Of a stretch of DNA of 64,000 bases, positions 29,688-40,435 are shown piece by piece. The number at the start of each line of letters is the position of its first letter. Position 1 is the stretch's first letter. The notes beneath the pieces are model-generated. The model was not told the origin of the DNA, did no database searches, and worked only from the letters and a program-made list of their open reading frames with translations. The position numbers and the translations under genes are program-made. Source of the DNA: Phytophthora hibernalis (Eukaryota > Oomycota > Peronosporomycetes > Peronosporales > Peronosporaceae). The stretch is from contig JAAKBF010000214.1 in assembly GCA_012656075.1 (NCBI GenBank), forward strand, positions 682,001 through 746,000. Direction: 5' to 3'.

Positions 29688-29703
29688 TTTGAGATATCTC
29701 AAA
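29688..29703. repeat. 16-bp perfect palindrome at the 5' LTR/leader junction
   Basis: TTTGAGATATCTCAAA lies immediately inside the 5' LTR (minus orientation), where the primer-binding site is expected. Confidence 0.8.
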
Positions 29704-29704
29704 G

Positions 29705-29992
29705 TGACAACCCTTGGCTCGCAGAGGGATTTCCAGCAAGGTAAAATAAGAAGTGATATTATGTTGCTAGCTTTGCTTCGCATCTTCTTCCTCACTTCGC
29801 CTCGTCCCTCACTGCGTCAGGCCATTATTTGGAATATCGTCCTGTACCACACCTTGGGACACGAAAAGCTTCAACTAGAGATAGATAACTTATGCATCCG
29901 TGTCTTTGCTGCCGTACTCCAAAACCACCTTTGCCGACACTTCCAATAGCGGCATTAAACACGGAACGTAGGATGCACCAGTGGAACCATCA
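29705..29992 (-). repeat. Gypsy LTR, right copy (5' LTR)
   Basis: 288 bp, near-identical to 25335-25620. On the minus strand it runs TGATGGTTCC to GGGTTGTCA. Confidence 0.92.
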
Positions 29993-30644
29993 CTGGTGGC
30001 CTTGACTGAGGGACGAGCAGCAATGACGTTGGTGCCGGCCAAGAGCGGAGTCTAGTCGTACTCGAAGCCGAGCACAGGTTGCACGTTGCCCGCCCTTCTA
30101 AAGTCGGGTACTTCAAAGCCAAGTCGCGGAAGAAGCGATATATGTCTCGGCGAGCTCCGTCTGCGACTCGGCGAGAGCTTATCGTTGCGGTGTGATGAAA
30201 GCGGTGCCGCTGAGCACGTATACGCCCTCCTCCAGGGCGAGTGTAGCCTGAGGAATTGATCCTAAAATAAATCTAATATTATAGGCATGAAGTGCGTGTG
30301 TACCCGATTCAAACGTCCTGCCAACCCTTAGAGTTTCCACCTCGCTGGAATCGCTATCATCTTCGATGTCGTCAACGTCGACATTCATTACTGTCCCTCA
30401 GTCGGAATATCCGGTACTGAAGCTTGAAATTGCGTGTATCTGACTTGAGGCGACATAACGAAACCCTCCCAACTCCGGGTTTAGGCGGGCATGGTTCAGA
30501 ACCCGCTGGAATCAATCCAAAGCCATGCATCTCAATACACACATTGTGACATCATCGAACTCGGATTCATACACGTTGTGACGGACGTTTCCTCCCATCA
30601 CATACTGCCGATACTGGCAGCCCTTTACACACCTACTGGCGCAC
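29993..30644. other. Region right of the gypsy element, no supported gene
   Basis: A 69-codon minus frame at 30179-30388 (acidic start VDVDDIEDDSDSSEVE) is open but matches nothing I recognise. It is probably relic sequence. Confidence 0.35.
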
Positions 30645-30706
30645 GTTAAACGTTTTTGACACAACGTTTCGAAAATACACACCTTTTGACGTTTTCCCAT
30701 ATTATA
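30645..30706 (-). repeat. Short dispersed repeat right of the gypsy element
   Basis: Inverted copy of 25115-25185 (CGTTTTTGACACAACGTTTC and CACCTTTTGACGTTTTCCC). Confidence 0.65.
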
Positions 30707-30791
30707 ATCATAAAAAAGATAGCTGCTCTTTGCATTGCTTGAAACAGAACTTGTTACACAAGCATCGGAAATATAGTTCAGGCCTTGGCTC

Positions 30792-31403
30792 TTGAAAAGG
30801 GATAGAGTTATACACCTTTTCAATTTCAAAATGGCAAAAGAAAACTCAAGGCCCTGGTTTCTCCGTCGGTGTCTGGGTCTCGGAATAAAAGAAGCGATGC
30901 TGATTGGCCGGTGGTTTATTCCCCGACGAGGCATTTATTGGCACCCCCATGGGGGTGGGAATATATTGAGGATCATATTCCGAGATATAAAATCGGAGAG
31001 GCAGTTGCCAGACCGCCAAATCATGCAAAATCATGATGTACGAACAAAATATGCGATGTTACACCCCTTCAACAACCAACATCCATCCTTTAGTAGACAA
31101 GACTTTATTCAAGTCACATTCAAAAACGACGTTCTAGTACTTCTCCGGTCTGGAAAAGAATTAACAGTTAGGTTTTTCACCATATGGTATCGCACTTTGA
31201 TTGGTCGAAAATACGATGTGTTTAGGGTAAAGGTGATAAACCTCGTTTCAACGATCTTTCGAAACAGCGTTTCAGCAGCTGCAAACGGCCTTACAGATAG
31301 TCTGGCGCACTTCAAATCTATTTATGCAAGTCCCACTAAAACCGCTCAAAAATTGATTGAGCTGCGAAAAACCTTATTACCTTCGAAAATGTATGACATG
31401 TAA
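30792..31403 (+). other. 203-codon ORF of unknown origin
   Basis: Open and basic with hydrophobic patches, but I see no domain, signal peptide or paralogue in the window. The surrounding 30.7-32.4 kb has no other gene. It may be chance or a fragment of an unrecognised repeat. Confidence 0.25.
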
Positions 31404-32802
31404 GGAAGGCTATAAACCCTAAAAACAGACCGTTATTAACGCAAAATAGCTTGAAAAATAGCTTAGACAACGGTGCTTCTGATGGTGTTTGTGCAAGGTG
31501 CAAATTCGAATTAGAATAAAAGTTACGGTCCAAAATTAGAACGGTTAATTCTTTTCCGGACCAGAGAAGTACTGTACAATCAATCGCATTTTATTTAGCA
31601 TGATTCTGACTAGTTTATGCTGCGTAGGTGCCCTGATCCTGCTTACCTGTAGAAATACAGACCAATCAATTGGGCACACAGATTAGCAACACAGCTCTCA
31701 GCACCAGCAATCTAGGGACAGCGTCGGGGAATTACAAGGTCGTTTATCCCCAGACCCAGACATCGACGGAGATCCCAATGCCGTATTGAGAGCGGGGTTT
31801 TCTTGATAGCAGTATAGATCCACACTACTATTAATACATATACCTACTTTGGAAGTTGCGTATCGGATTTCTATCTGTATTGTTAAAATAGTACTATCAG
31901 GCGATTTTACTGTCAATTCCTTTCTAAACAGAACTTGTTTACGCGAAGGAGGTGTGGATACAATCTCACCTTTTCGAGAGTGCTAGTACACGGTTAGTGC
32001 ACACGGCATAGTGGACCTTTGGAAGCGCTACGTAGACGTCCTCTCTGGAACAACCTGATGATTGTTTCTCGGACGAAGGCATACGATGTGAGAAGGCAAC
32101 AGAACCAGCGATCGTTCGCGACCTAGGATAGTAGTGAACTACCGGTAGAGAAGCGAAAGAGGAAGAAGACAAGAAGGCAGCAGAATCACCCACCGATCGC
32201 TAGTACATAGTACAACCGGTAATAGAACTGATAACGGATATTTTAGCGATTTGAATAGCACTACTAACGACCTCTACTTAAAAGCGTAAAAACTAGCATT
32301 CTTAGTGGTGCTAAAACCACTAATATCAGTACAAATGTTTTAGTACTACCGACAGGCTAAATGGTGTGGCAACTTGATTTCGTGTAATGTTGCTTGATGA
32401 AAATGACAGGGCGAAATCTTATCTTATCAGGGTTCGGCACTTCCAAATCAGTCACCGAAGCGTCACAGCGACCGGAAGCCAAGAACAAACAGTGGATACT
32501 GGGAGTGACCCACACGGTGCAAGACAGCTAACGGGGCTTCCGAAAGGTCTCCCTAAAGATCTCTCTTGTTTAACCTATACGCCCCTCTATTTGGAGCACC
32601 TTGACTGCAGTGGGCCCAAGCTGATCCGCCGGATTCAAACTGGGCGGGAGGGGGAACTGAGGTCCGCGACGCAGCTCGACTGACTACGCCGTCAAATCAA
32701 GGTTCGCATTCACTAGGAGGATCGAATCAGACAAGCGGTGCTGGAATCTCAAAGGACGTGCGGCCAGAGTTAAACTAGTACGAAAGTACAGTCGACGACG
32801 AA
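31404..32802. other. Noncoding stretch
   Basis: AT-rich then GC-richer DNA without a supported gene. A 98-codon plus frame at 32387-32683 lies directly upstream of the next ORF pair and may be its leader. Confidence 0.35.
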
Positions 32803-33377
32803 ATGCCGGAGGGATCGACCAAGAACGCGGGAACGGGTCCGAAGAAGAGCATTTTGCCAACGAGAACAGCGAACAAATCGACAAAAGAGGCCGAGCAGGA
32901 AGATCAGTCAGCGGGGAGTACACCCAAAGCCACGGATGACTCGTCGCGCCGAGCAACATTCCCTGTTCTGTTTGACGAGTTTTTTTTACGAATGTTGGAA
33001 ATGAGACCAAGGAATGGGGTCACCTATCTCAACAAGATCTACAATTGATGCATGAAATGTTCAACGCAGTCTTTGCGCTGCATGAATAACAGGACTTGCC
33101 GGTGGAGAAGGAGCATCTTCCAACCCTATTTCCCAATAATCTCGATGGTGTTTTTAAATTGTTCTGGACTGAAATATTTGGTCAAGGAGTTACATGGCAG
33201 CAGTGGAAAAACCGACTACGAGACCTGACGAAATCGATCTTTGTGTCACCTCGGTCTCTGTTGGATACGATCGAATTAAGGTTGAACTCGCTCAAGGCAC
33301 GACCAACAACATTGGTTAACCCAAGGGGGCTGAATCCACTTGTTCAAAGGGATGACGAGCTGGAAGATGAATGGTAG
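32803..33377 (+). pseudogene. Possible retroelement gag-like ORF pair
   Basis: An open frame from 32803 begins MPEGSTKNAGTGPKKSIL with a charged, low-complexity N-terminus. It is followed at 33096 by a helical segment (WQQWKNRLRDLTKS, LLDTIELRLNSLK) and an acidic end. The pattern resembles the disordered start and capsid helices of oomycete gag proteins. There is no zinc knuckle, LTR or pol nearby, so the label is tentative. Confidence 0.25.
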
Positions 33378-33499
33378 AAGTTGTTACCATTATACTCATG
33401 CGTACTGACGTGTACAGGACGGAAGAAAGCAAAGAGATGAGAGCAGCGTATATGGTGGACTATGATTTTCTAACAATGTTACGTGAACCAACTGAGTCA

Positions 33500-34510
33500 G
33501 AGTCTTATTGAAATCCTTTACCATCACCTTAATGACTCGATGATGACTCTCGATTGGCTGCTGTGACGGAAAAATTCAAGGCACAGTTGAGCAGTTGACA
33601 CTCCAACGCTCCAGGGTGTAGTAAGGTATACGCTTTGAAGTCAATATGCTTGTGCATATTCTCATTCCTATCTCCACACTTTGAGTACACGTTTGAGAGT
33701 GCCCTAAATTGTTTTAAAGGCCGTGCTTGATGTAGCTGCCGTAGATACAGTTCTGCAACGTTTTTTACGAAGCCCTTCGTCTTCTCTAAACTGGTCTGTT
33801 TGCGTGATTGGCACAGTAAATGCTCCCAACAGGTCAATCTTTCAACACGAGGCCACATTGATTCCAAATCAGACGCTATCGCATCCGAGGGATCAATACT
33901 GGCACTTCACATGTTAACCTCCACATCAAGAAACTTTTTCGAGTACGTGACCAACGCTCGAAGCATGTGCTCATAAGCTGAGGTGCTGTCGGACCTTACA
34001 AACATGTAGAGCCATGGGTGGAATAACCTGCATTGAATCATTCGACAGGTATTCCCCACAGTCTACCAGCGTCCAGACCCAAAATGAATCCTATAGGTCT
34101 CGTCCGTTGACAGCACCAAGCTGTCATCCTGATAGCGTACAGCGCGTGCAACATAATGTTCGGAAAGTGACGGCCACTCCAAGTGATGCTACTGTAACAC
34201 CTGCATCGTTAACATGATGTTCAAATTCATCTAAGACAATCATCGTATTCATGTCACTAACTTTTCCTTCCTCAACACCGAAAAATTGTTCTCAGATCTG
34301 GCACAATTTGTCAGTTGTCCAATTCCTCAGTGTGACGAACTTGCTGATTTCCCAGCCATTACCTGCCTTCTTCTTCGAACTGTTTTGCGGTTCTTCATTT
34401 TCTTGTTTTCTAGAGTCAGTGCTTGCATGGCTGGGTCTCTAAGATATTTGAATAGCATCATGTTGCGAATACGAGCAGCCGCCATTCCTAGAGTGCATCA
34501 ATCTCGGGCT
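33500..34510 (-). pseudogene. MULE-type transposase relic
   Basis: The minus strand shows scattered pieces of a Mutator-like transposase of the oomycete type. They are FHPWLYMFVRSDSTSAYEHM, then a conserved SDLESMWPRVERLTCWEHLL block with C and H residues, LRQLHQARPLKQFRALSNV, and a more C-terminal LRYLRDPAMQALTLENKKM. These lie in different frames with several stops, so nothing functional remains. The first Asp-containing motif is lost. It is independent of the larger MULE at 38-42 kb, which is on the opposite strand. Confidence 0.55.
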
Positions 34511-35022
34511 TGAAATTATTTGCGTCTTCAAGTTGACAACAGCACCACTCTATTGGCCCTTTTGAAGAACTTGATACCTCATTCCTGTTTCCCCAGCTTG
34601 GTGTGCGCTTAGCTTAACCTCCATTCACCGATGTATACAGGGTGTACATTCCGAAAACGTCACATACATTATATGTTACCCCACCTAAACTAGCACACTC
34701 CTTGTGAGCAGGAAACCTACTGATGATTTGACTGCAGTAGAAAGGACAGCAATTTGTGTTTCCTTATACATGTTTCTCAACCAAAAGGGTAAAATAACTC
34801 CAGCATACATACCCTACGTATGCCTTCAATAATAAACATCGAAATTACTCCCCATTTACAGTCTACTATACAGAGGACAAAGCCAGGCAAGTATGTCGTG
34901 TATACATGAAGCAAAAACAAAACGTGTAGCATATGCGTACGGTGATTGGGGGTTAATGTTGTGAAGACAATCTATATGTGAGCTGGAGCGATATTCTTTA
35001 CCCACGCGAAATGCCGAGTCGT
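34511..35022. other. Noncoding stretch
   Basis: No gene or repeat recognised. Confidence 0.4.
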
Positions 35023-35128
35023 ACAGCGGGTGTAGTAATTGAAGGTACCCCCAGGAAAATGCACATTTTCGAGGATACTGGTCGCTACAGTGGTCCATTT
35101 GGTGCGAAACTTGGACGAGAGGATAGCT
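35023..35128 (+). repeat. Left arm of a 106-bp inverted duplication
   Basis: Matches 35852-35958 in inverted orientation at roughly 90 percent. The shared translation (HIFEDTGRYSGPFGAK) is open in both copies, so it may be a fragment of a coding repeat. Confidence 0.75.
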
Positions 35129-35485
35129 GCGTGACACACGAAGGCGTGAGCGTTGAGTACAAGACTAGCGTGACTATTGCGGGCGGAGATCAAGACTTGA
35201 TCAAAAGATGGGTGGCGAAAAGTGAAGGCACCCTATTGGTGTGGACCACATTCAATACAAATTCTAATAATTTCCTCCAACTTCAGCTAGCGTGTTTGAC
35301 GGCGCCAAGGCGCCCGGGCATCGAGCGAACAGCTCTCTTTACGACGCCGTCGTTGATTTTATACCAGGCCAGCGGCAGCTCTTTCTCCAACTCGTAGAGA
35401 AGTCAGGTTTAGCCGGTTGAGCTTCCACTTCTGGCCAACTCTGCCCAAAGCGACGCCGAGACTAGTACTCGCATTATCTGGTCGT

Positions 35486-35570
35486 CTTGTGTACAAAAGC
35501 ACCAAAATGGGCTCGGACATCGATAGTGCCGTACTCGGCGAGCCGTTTTGGTGCTTTTGAACACAAAAAG
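35486..35570. repeat. Imperfect hairpin inside the inverted duplication
   Basis: CTTGTGTACAAAAGCACCAA and its extension to about 35515 pair with CGAGCCGTTTTGGTGCTTTT and its extension (35539-35568), with a few mismatches and a loop of about 23 nt. Confidence 0.75.
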
Positions 35571-35851
35571 AGTTGGGCAGGCATTTGAGCACTTTATGAG
35601 CAAACAGAGAATGAGAGCAACTACGCTAGCTCGTTGGTTTCCACTGCAACTTCAACTGACTGGAGTTTAGGTACCCGCTTAGGACAACATTAGCGCGACT
35701 TATTCATCCAAAACAATTTTTAGCATATTTGCTCTGGTGGCTCAGGGGTGCCTTTACTTTTGCCGCACCTCTTTCAACTGGAGCGCTGATTGACGGAACG
35801 GTAGCTCACTGGGCCAATCAAAACCGGTCAAGCGAGGACAGCGGGGAAAAG

Positions 35852-35958
35852 AGCTATCCTCTCGTCCAGGTTTCGCGCCAAACGGACCACTGTAGCGACC
35901 GGTATCCTCGAAAATGTGCATTTTTCTATGGGGTGCCTTCAATTACTACACCCGCTGT
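35852..35958 (-). repeat. Right arm of the inverted duplication
   Basis: Reverse-oriented copy of 35023-35128, with about 720 bp between the arms. Confidence 0.75.
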
Positions 35959-37135
35959 ATATGGTCTTATAGGTGTAGACAAATTCATTCAGCCGGTGAA
36001 CGTTCTGCTCTGCTTCTTCTTCGGTATCGTAGAAACCTGTGCTATTGTACGCAGGGCGAGTTACGTATATCCTTGTTGGTGCAGCCTGCCTCGTACTCAA
36101 GCGATGAGTCGGAGTCGTGGATCGTTGATACCGTCAAGCTCAATTTCGTCTTCTACATTACTGGCTTCGCGTTCATGCTCCATGATTTCGTCATCAGAGG
36201 CTGTGCCGTCACCCAATTTCTCCACGGAGGCTGCGCTGTGCATGTCTGCATCAGACTGCTCGCTGCGATCATCTTCGTACTGTAAACCTCCGTTCCCTTT
36301 CCGTCGTAACTAGAAAAGAATCCAAGCGGGTCCATGACTATGTTGGTCTGCACCTCTCAACCTTCTCAAATGCTTGTGATTCTCGACCGTGACAAAGATG
36401 GCGGGCTTACAGGAAGAGGGGTCCTGTCACGCCGTCGGTCCGTAAGAAGAGAAACGATGTATTGCTTTTGCTGAGAAAACTGGAGACCAAGCTACAGTCT
36501 GGGAGCGTCCGTTTTCTAAACGGCTGTGCTTGGCCCATTGATTTCACCTTTTAGATGTCCTTCAGCGCCTAGTTTAGATGGATAGATGACAAGGTTTCAT
36601 TGCTGATTATCTGTATGTTTTAAATGAAATAGCTTTTCATACCTGGCAAAAGGTATTCAGCCTGCACAACATCTATTCAGCGAAATTTGAGGACAACAGG
36701 CAAGTCAGTAGTTGAACAATAGATACTTTTATTTTCCTGATACAATGATACGTGTATCTGATACTAAGAAGTACTGTGTATTATCCATTATGGGTTGACA
36801 AAGTAGGGTGGTTTCCGTGTCAAGTCACTGTGCCAGTTCTTCATCTCCAACATGTATTCGTCTTTCTTCACCGACTCTCCCATATTCATTGTAAACGCCG
36901 GCATATCGGTGTGTGGCGATACGCGCCATTTCCGCGACATCTATTGGTAAACCTGCTTAGTGGGGTTAAATTTTTACAGATAAGAATTCACTCGTTATTC
37001 AGTACCAGCATTCGAACGTTTTATGATTTTAAATTCTCAAGATTTATATCCAGCGTCTACCAGGGATTGCAACGAGGTCTGAATCATTGCATTCCTGATA
37101 CCTTTCGTAATATGATTTGGATAATTTAACAAATA
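35959..37135. other. Noncoding stretch
   Basis: Several open frames on both strands (up to 194 codons at 35729-36313) have no recognisable content. I do not support a gene here. Confidence 0.35.
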
Positions 37136-37156
37136 AGCTCTGGAAAACCTTCTATA

Positions 37157-37827
37157 TTTGCATCAGCTGCGGAATATGCTGCGGCAGAAGGTGATGTTGA
37201 AATGGCATAACTTGTGGTCACCAGAGTGAACGCATTTGAGGCGAGTTCAGCGCTAAAAGTCGCAGTGAGCAGCGGCCACATCGAAATTGTGAAGACTTTC
37301 ATTGACCATAGCGATCCATCTTGAAAACTGGATGCGTTGATCTGTGCTGCATTGCTTGATCGAGTGGAAATCATTGAATATTTGCTTGACCACTGTGACC
37401 AAGACACCGTTAGTCAAGCTTTCGCAGTGGCATTACCAGGTAACCTTGACGTGTCTAAGTTGTTGCTGAAGAGATGCAATCTTGAAATGAACACTGGTAG
37501 TCTCCAGCATGCTTTGGAAAACAATGTGGTGCATTTTATGCAATTGCGGCTCGTTGATGCGAGTGCGCGCGATATCAATCGCGACATAATGAACGCTGCT
37601 GCAAAGGATACACAGAACTTGTGAAATTTCTGATGGATAAGTGCGATGCGTTGTCTACTACGTACGCCCTGGAAGTTGCTGTGATGCTAGGGCGGCCGGG
37701 TGTTGTACGACTGCTGCGAGACCGATGTGACTCGGAAAGTATTCGATCTGCAGTGGAACGAGCGAGAGAAGTTGGCTGCGACGAAGTGGTGCAATTACTG
37801 TGTAGCAAGAGGAAACGATTGGCGTGA
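37157..37827 (+). pseudogene. Ankyrin repeat gene fragment
   Basis: Aligns with the last 670 bases of the ankyrin gene at 47145-48912: AAEYAAAEGDVEMA, then VEIIEYLLDHCDQDTVSQAF, LLLKRCN and the shared ending DEVVQLLCSKRKRLA. It has in-frame stops (GAA to TAA near 37208, a TGA near 37323) and a frameshift near 37610. It is a 3' fragment with no start, evidently a partial duplication of the family. Confidence 0.88.
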
Positions 37828-38033
37828 GCGCACGACCTGGTGTATTGCTTCTGATCCTGAAAAGCTTCATACCCTTGGTACGACCGTGACCCCGCGTTAG
37901 GACTCGAGTGATACTGCATGTATCCTCCTTGGCTATTTTGGTGAAGCCTTCAGCAACGTATGCGCAGATTATTTTGTTTGCATTTGCACGTACCGTTTCG
38001 ACACCTTGACGGCTTCCTAAAAATATATCGGAA

Positions 38034-38089
38034 CCATGATTTCAGTCATGGAAACACACATGATTTCAAAACATGATTGGTCCATGATT
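38034..38089 (+). promoter_or_regulatory. CCATGATT cluster upstream of the MULE gene
   Basis: CCATGATT at 38034 and 38082, and CATGATT at 38059 and 38072, about 120 nt before the start codon. The same motif fills both introns and the 3' flank of this element. Confidence 0.5.
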
Positions 38090-38339
38090 GTAATTTATTG
38101 TTTTCCTTACCACCACCAATTCGCCTATTTCCGATTCGGATATTTCCGATCGAGGATGAAACAGTTGGCACTTCCATTTGCCATCCAGACCAGACAAGAC
38201 AAGATGGCCGAGGAAGAGGCGGACCGCGCGGTAAAAGGAGGAGGTACAGCGGCAGCGGCTCCAGCACGCCCCTGGCCGCGGCGAGGTCAGGCATCTCCGA
38301 CGTCCTGCGTGGCGCTCCCGCGTCTTCCGAGGAGGACGA

Positions 38340-38520
38340 AATGGAGGACGACGACGTGGGGACTGGCGGTGACGAAATGGAGGACGACGACATGGGGACT
38401 GGCGGTGACGGCGCGCAAGCTGACCGGGCGGGTGCAGACACATCTGGTGGCGACGTGGAGACTGGCGGTGACGGCGCGCAAGCTGACCGGGCGGGTGCTG
38501 ACACATCTGGTGGCGTGGAG
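38340..38520 (+). repeat. Tandem low-complexity repeats in the MULE N-terminus
   Basis: About 55 bp (GTGACGGCGCGCAAGCTGAC to CATCTGGTGG) occurs twice, preceded by two copies of a GAGGACGACGACxTGGGGAC unit. The product is an acidic, Gly/Asp-rich linker. Confidence 0.8.
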
Positions 38521-39277
38521 GTTGCTATTGAACCTCCGGCCGTCTACCACACGAGCTGGGAAGCCTGGCAGTCATGCTTGAAGACCTACTGCGCGACCAC
38601 GAAGCAAGTGCTGGTGGTGCAAGAGACCTTCAGTCGTGCGGAGCAGAACAAACGGCTGTCCAAGACGAAGAGAGGCGGAGATGCGTCCCAGTTGGTTCCG
38701 GAAGATTTGGACCCGTACAGCCGTGTACAGATGTACATACGGTTGGAAGAAGCGCAAATCTCGGGGACAGGCAGCCGTCCACGACAGCACATCCGGCTGA
38801 CCAACTGCCCCTTCCGGTTTCGAGTGCAGTGGAACCTGGAGCGTATGGAGCTTCAAGTGAAGAACGGTCGGTTTGTACACAACCACGAGGTGTCGACTGC
38901 AAGCTTCGCGACGTATCCAAGTTCTCGGGGCGTGGTGAATCCGTTGGTTGGCGCGAGGGTCGAAGGTATGCTGGCTGTCGGCGCGAACAGGTCCAAGATC
39001 TACGACTACTTGCTCGAACACGACCAGAACGTGATCCAAGTCGACGTGGATAATTTGGTTCGCGACCATGCTTCCTCCATTTCGATGGCCGACGACAACG
39101 ACGCCACAGCCGGGAGATCGCAGCTCTCGCTGCCGTTGATCCAGAAAATGTTTCGTCGGTTGCTGAGACTCCCGCTGGGGAGACGGGTGTCCTTTCGCTG
39201 GCGACTGCGCACATGAGGCGCATCTACGGAAGGTTCAGTGAGTTGCTGTTGGTGGATTGCAGCCATAAGACGAATCG

Positions 39278-39351
39278 GTGAGTTTCTGTAGTGTCCATGA
39301 TTATTCCATGATTAATCGTATTCTGACCCATGATTTTTGTACTTCTTTCAG
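39278..39351 (+). other. MULE intron 1
   Basis: 74 nt, GTGAG to TTTCAG. Removing it joins the codon for R in the catalytic SHKTNR-YNYQ segment without a shift. It contains CCATGATT at 39295, 39306 and 39328. Confidence 0.9.
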
Positions 39352-40327
39352 ATACAATTACCAGTTGCTTACATTTATGACGATGAATGAGTTTGGAGAG
39401 GGCGCTGTCGTCCAGCAATCGCTGTTGGAGGCGAACGGCGACTGGCACATGGACCGAGCGGTGGCTCACTTCAAAAGGTTGCATCCCACGCGGATTGGTC
39501 AACTGCGCGTTATCGTCGTCGACAAGGACCTTAACGAGATCAAGGTCTTGGAATCGAACTTCCCCAAGGCTCGCGTGTTAGTGTGTCACTTCCACGTGAT
39601 CAAGTATCTCAAGGAGAAGCGTGCGAAGCCCGAGTACAGTAAAATATCGTCGGACGATGCTAGTCAGGTGGACGCAGCTGTCCACGCCATGGTGTATGCG
39701 GACAGTGAATAGAAATACACGCTAGCTCATGCGTCTTTCGAAGGCATTTGCGATCGAGTTGGTCTTCATGGTTTCTTCCTTTACTTCGAGAGAAACTGGG
39801 ATGAGAGTCAAGACCGCTGGGTGCTGTACCGCCGTGCCATGCTTCCGCACTTCAAGAATCACACGAACAACAGGCTCGAGAATTTCTCTGGAAAGTTGAA
39901 GGGCGACGTGGACGGGAACATGCGCATGGCTGGTTGCGTGAAGGCTATCGTTGCGTATGACAGACGCATGGAGAAGGAGTACACTTATCGCCTCACCAGG
40001 ATCGGGCGCTTCGTAAACTCCAGTTACGACGAGGAAATGTCCAACGTGTTGAGATTTACCTCTCCTTCATCGCTGAGAATATCGCGGTCGAGTATTCAAG
40101 GGCGGTCGCGGACGCTGAGAAATACGCGTTCACTCTGTGCGGTGAACATCAGGATCAAGTGGTGATACAGGGCGCGTCGAAGACAAACATCGACTGAGAC
40201 TTGACAACTGGATCTGCGACTGTGAGTTCAGCCTGACAATGAAGCTCCCGTGCCGCCACGCGATGGCATTCCGCAAGCATTCGCGTGTTGCGGGTCCTAT
40301 CATCCCCTGGATGAGCATTGACGTGAG

Positions 40328-40435
40328 GTACGCAGTATCTTCCAGGATTTTCCATGATTGAATCATGGAATATCCATGATTAAATCATGATCTGAACCAT
40401 GATTGTTGTCTATGATTTGTCCATGATTTGTTCAG
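40328..40435 (+). other. MULE intron 2
   Basis: 108 nt, GTACGC to TTCAG, joining SIDVR to WTDSSRS. It contains four CCATGATT and one inverted copy. Confidence 0.85.

Larger units (their letters stand above)
25335..29992 (-). mobile_element. Ty3/gypsy LTR retrotransposon, degenerate
   Basis: Two near-identical LTRs (TGACAACCC to GGAACCATCA on the plus strand) flank gag and pol genes on the minus strand, in the order gag, zinc knuckle, protease, reverse transcriptase, RNase H, integrase. This order and the YLDDILIYS motif mark Ty3/gypsy. Every domain is present, but the frame changes at least six times. I cannot find a matching 5-bp target duplication (AATAC on the left, CTGGT on the right). 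Confidence 0.93.

Noticed and set aside
25330..29997. 5-bp target duplication around the gypsy element
   Set aside because: The flanks (AATAC and CTGGT) do not match.
35729..36313. 194-codon plus ORF
   Set aside because: It has no motif and overlaps the arm of an inverted duplication. I do not support it.
38046..38506. Long minus-strand ORFs opposite the MULE N-terminus
   Set aside because: They are shadows of low-complexity GC-rich repeats. The plus strand has introns and catalytic motifs.
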